Shown here: positions 61,086 to 64,000 of the stretch, piece after piece
Layout of the letters: each line of letters starts with the position of its first letter
Position numbering within the stretch: the first letter of the stretch is position 1
Source: Galbula dea
Taxonomy: Eukaryota > Chordata > Aves > Piciformes > Galbulidae
Direction: 5' to 3'
DNA: 64,000 bases
Assembly: GCA_013399015.1 (NCBI GenBank)
Contig: VWZX01010081.1
Span: forward strand, 62,001-126,000
Made by a program: the position numbers and the translations under genes
Notes under the pieces: generated by a model
Told to the model about the DNA's origin: nothing
The model's database searches: none
What the model saw: only the letters and a program-made list of their open reading frames with translations

Positions 61086-61380
61086 CTTCTCTCTGGTGAC
61101 CGGCATCAGGAGCTGAGGGAACGGCATGAAGCTGTTCCAGGGGAGGGTTAGGTTGGACATCAGGAAAAGTTTCTTCACCCAGAGGGGGATGGAGCATTGC
61201 AACAAACTCCCCAGGGTATTAATCATGGTACCAAGGCTACCAGAAGCATCTGGTCAATGCTCTTAGCTGCATGCTGTGATTTTTGGGGTTGTCCTGTGCA
61301 TAGGCAAGAGCTGGACTCGATGATCCTTGTGGTTCTTTCCCAAGTCAGGACATTCTCTGACTGCATGATTCTATGATTCT
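61086..61380 (+). mobile_element. CR1 LINE fragment, type E 3' end
   Basis: It restarts the homologous region with 'gggaacggcatgaagctgtt', 'ggttaggttggacatcagga', 'gtttcttcacccagaggggg', 'gcaacaaactccccagggta', 'ttggggttgtcctgtgcata' and 'ctggactcgatgatccttgt', then intact terminal octamers. It therefore duplicates part of the preceding fragment. Confidence 0.93.
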
Positions 61381-62032
61381 AGTCTTGTGTTTGCTTTTCC
61401 AGTCTCCTTGGGTTTGGTTTTTTTTGACATATTTAGACACCCTACTGGGCAGGGATAGCCAATCTCTTAATGTGTAAAGAATGAATGATTTTGAGAAGCT
61501 CTTTCTTACTAGAAACACAGTTTTTCCCCTAGTTTTCTGTTTCATTTCTTTTCCTCCCTGTCAGAACTCTTGCTGTCTTTACCAACATTGCAAAAGGGTG
61601 CCTAGACCTTGCCATGTGAAGCTCCTCATGTTGTTGTCCTAACCAACTGGAAGGAGGTTTTAAAAGTTGCTACAGATCACATTGGAGCCCTGAATGAAAG
61701 CTCTCCCATAGAAAGATGAGGAACCCAGCTGAGAAGCTCAAGGCTTCTCAGTGGGTTTGCTCTACAGGGCTTTAACCTGGGCCAGGTTTGGCAGCACAGG
61801 GAACTCAGCTGGTCCCAGATGTGACCACTCAAATAGGCTGTTGTAGAGATAGAAACATCAGTTTGAATTCCTGTCTTAACTGTTTGTCTCATAAATCCAG
61901 TTTTTAGACAATTCCTTCTAATGCATATGGACAAACATCTCTTAAAGGCATTTTGAACTTTTCCTTTATCTGGGTTTTACAGTACACTGAAAAGTAATTA
62001 ATTCATTCCTAGATATATAACATATGGATAAT

Positions 62033-62055
62033 TTATATATATATATATATATATT
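62033..62055. repeat. (TA)n microsatellite
   Basis: About eleven uninterrupted TA units. Confidence 0.95.
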
Positions 62056-63307
62056 TGATTTATAGCACATTTTAGTGGATGTGAAAATGCTGTAATTATT
62101 TTTAAGATAATGCAATACAAATTCAGTGTTGGTTTGCAGATTTATGGCTGGATTATATTTTCCACAGCCAACTGCCAACCATGAAGTAGATAAAATCTGT
62201 GTTCCTCTTTCTCCAGTCTACCTCTTCTAGCTCATCCCTGTTTTATATTGTCACGTAAGGACAAAATAAATATTCTGAATTTGACTTAATTTATAAATTG
62301 GAAGGCTTGTGAAATGTATTAAACCTCAGAAAACAGTTCATGGTATTTAATTAGTAAAGAAAAACATACCACACACAAAATGTCAGTAGAAATTACAGTA
62401 ATAATCTATCTTTCAAAACACTCTATTAATTGCAGTTGATATTTAACCATAGATGTCTGAAAAAAAAAAAAACAGAAGTGGGCTCAGCTCAATTATTGGC
62501 TTGAACATCTGAGGCTTTGAGGAAACTCAAATGTGCATGGAGGCACCAGTTTGGGGAAGTAAATATTTTTCTACTCTGTAGATAATATTTAATTTGGGGT
62601 TTCATCTTATTTGTCAAGAGGAGGAACTAGTTTTGACACAAGACTTTCTGTAGTCACAGTGCATGGCACGCTTTTTAAGCCTTCCTCAAGTAACAAGGTG
62701 CATACCAGGAACCCTCAACACCCAGAAAGCTCTTTGTTATCATCATCTTATCAGGTATTTCTGCTGCAATTACTAACCCATGGACTGAATCTTGCCTAAA
62801 TTTTAGGCATTGACTCAGTCACATAATCCTTGACAAATCAGTGGATGACTCTAAGCCTGCCAGATTTATTTTCTCCTACTTTGAAGAAAAGTAACTTTAC
62901 TGACATATTAATGTTCTAGCTGTGAATAGAATATCCCATTTTGTTTGAAGGATAGTTCCCTTGATCCATTAAATAAATACTACATGCAGGGGAAAAAAAG
63001 GCCTGAGGTTGCTCTGCAAGAACTGCAATCACCGAGCACAGATTTATGGTGGAAGGGAGTAAAGAGAAGTGATATGACTGTGAAAAGATAAATGAAATTA
63101 CATTTATGGGCATTAAATCCTCCAGTATTGAAAAACATTGGCTATTTGTGTTTAGAACACACAGTATAAATGAACTTCCACCAATAAATCAACAGTTTCT
63201 GAGGCTGATGCCAGAATATACCATTCCTGCCAAGTCACAACCTGAGAAATGGGTTGTATTCCAGTTTGGTTTGAGCTTTGCTCTGTTGCTTAGTGTCCTG
63301 CATGTCT

Positions 63308-63363
63308 CTTTATTTATTTAATTGTACTGATTGATCTGATTTATTCTATTTATTTATTTCATT
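63308..63363. repeat. (TTTA)n microsatellite, interrupted
   Basis: TTTA units occur on either side of a 29-base non-repetitive stretch. Confidence 0.8.
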
Positions 63364-63389
63364 TAGTTTGATTATGGGTTCACAGTAGG

Positions 63390-63502
63390 TGGTAGATGTG
63401 GTGCTGAAGGCTGTGGTTTAGTGGTGACCTGGCAGTGCTGGGTTAAGGATTGGTCTTGATCTTCATGGTCTCTTCCAAACCAAAGCAGTTCTATGTTCTA
63501 TG
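63390..63502 (+). mobile_element. CR1 LINE 3' tail, type A
   Basis: It contains 'gtagatgtggtgctgaaggc', 'gtggtttagtggtgacctgg', 'cagtgctgggttaaggattg' and 'gcagttctatgttctatgg'. It closely resembles the 31400 copy. Confidence 0.92.
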
Positions 63503-63504
63503 GT

Positions 63505-63558
63505 TAGTGTGGACTTCTCATTGCCTTGGTGAGTGTGGATTTCTCAGTAGCTTGGTGG
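63505..63558. repeat. Tandem duplication, 27-bp unit
   Basis: Two imperfect units ('agtgtggacttctca' core, then 'agtgtggatttctca' core), each ending 'cttggtg', lie directly after the CR1 tail. Confidence 0.85.
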
Positions 63559-64000
63559 CTCCTGGTTTGCAGTGGTGCTTTCACCTTCACTCCTCCCAGC
63601 CAACAGCTGGCATCCCTTGAGCCCGATGGTCTCAGAGGAACTCGTGCGCCTGGGTTTGAAATGCATCTTGGGTGAGCAGCTCGACACAGTCCTCATTTAA
63701 CAGACTCTGAGGCTTATGTGCTGCTGATTTCTGCTAGTAAAGTGTTATAATTGGATTATTGAAGTATTAGGTAAATTCAGTCGGATTTGCTGTTTGAAGT
63801 GGAAATACAAAAAATGCTGGTGTGCTCTTACTGCTTCGTCATAGCCATTAACAACACGTGCCAGTATTGCAGCAACAACAGGTTTACTTTCAACTATTTA
63901 GCTTTTCCAGTGAGTCAATTTAGATTATTTCTGGGGGTGCCTGTGACCTCTGCAGACCCTGATTGGTTCATTTTTAAAAGAACACAGACTTTGTTACCTG
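63559..64000. other. CpG-retaining non-coding block, possible conserved element
   Basis: No gene is seen. From 63600 to 63860 there are seven CpG dinucleotides, in contexts such as 'agcccgatgg', 'actcgtgcgcctgg' and 'aacacgtgcc'. Most of the unique sequence in this window has almost none. The stretch has no recognised repeat and no long homopolymer. It could be a regulatory element or a conserved exon-free block continuing past the window. This is weak, composition-based evidence. Confidence 0.35.

Larger units (their letters stand above)
61381..63389. other. Non-coding interval, no gene
   Basis: It holds a (TA)n run at 62033-62055, an A-run at 62460-62472 and (TTTA)n-like sequence near 63308-63363. 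No gene is recognised. Confidence 0.5.

Noticed and set aside
1..64000. CRISPR arrays, operons, phage or plasmid modules
   Set aside because: The sequence is vertebrate. There are no regularly spaced direct repeats, dense coding regions or ribosome binding sites. The tandem repeats found have two or three copies only.

Overview
The window is vertebrate nuclear DNA and almost certainly avian. It is AT-rich, very poor in CpG, and has no open reading frame that looks like a real protein. It is seeded with about 34 fragments of the CR1 LINE retrotransposon, recognised by its 3' tail (a 'ttggaagggacc' / 'ggtcccttccaa' block ending in repeats of the octamer 'attctatg'). CR1 makes up roughly an eighth of the window by my hand tally. 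That density is high for a bird and would suit a CR1-rich lineage such as woodpeckers and allies, but the species call is inference. No bacterial, plasmid or phage feature is present.

Layout: I find no exon, rRNA, tRNA, snRNA, CRISPR array or complete transposon. The window reads as one long intergenic or intronic stretch. Every long ORF examined lies in or across CR1 sequence, or has no recognisable content.

The CR1 fragments are mostly 5'-truncated and lie on both strands. Five 3'-end types can be told apart by eye. Type A has 'ttagtggcatggtggtg' followed by 'ggacttgatgatcttagagg'. Type B has 'gtgggaggtgtccctgcc' followed by 'ggttggaactagatgatctt'. Type C has 'cagatgtccctgct' with a gene-proximal 'tttggggctgtgagcaac'. 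Type D has 'gctgctgtgggtgaccctgc' followed by 'ccccagaggtcccttccaac' and 'atgctgggatt'. Type E has 'ctggactcgatgatccttgt'. Two copies (44226-44860, minus; 59385-60080, plus) reach into the decayed C-terminal end of the CR1 reverse-transcriptase ORF. Two type D copies (47227-47740 and 59385-60080) share long identical runs and look like the youngest insertions.

Between the CR1 copies lie microsatellites ((TA)n, (TG)n, (GA)n, (TTTC)n, (ATT)n), A/C-rich low-complexity tracts, several short tandem duplications and two assembly gaps (41984-41985 and 51215-51260). The 2-base gap is flanked by a duplicated poly-G block that looks like a failed contig join.

The most interesting object is a roughly 330-bp imperfect palindrome at 14777-15103, with arms of about 150 bp around a 22-bp centre. 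It behaves like an ancient hairpin-type repeat or MITE, not a chance match. A second candidate is a CpG-retaining block near the right edge (63600-63860), which could be a conserved regulatory element. I see no evidence of an undescribed multi-gene system.
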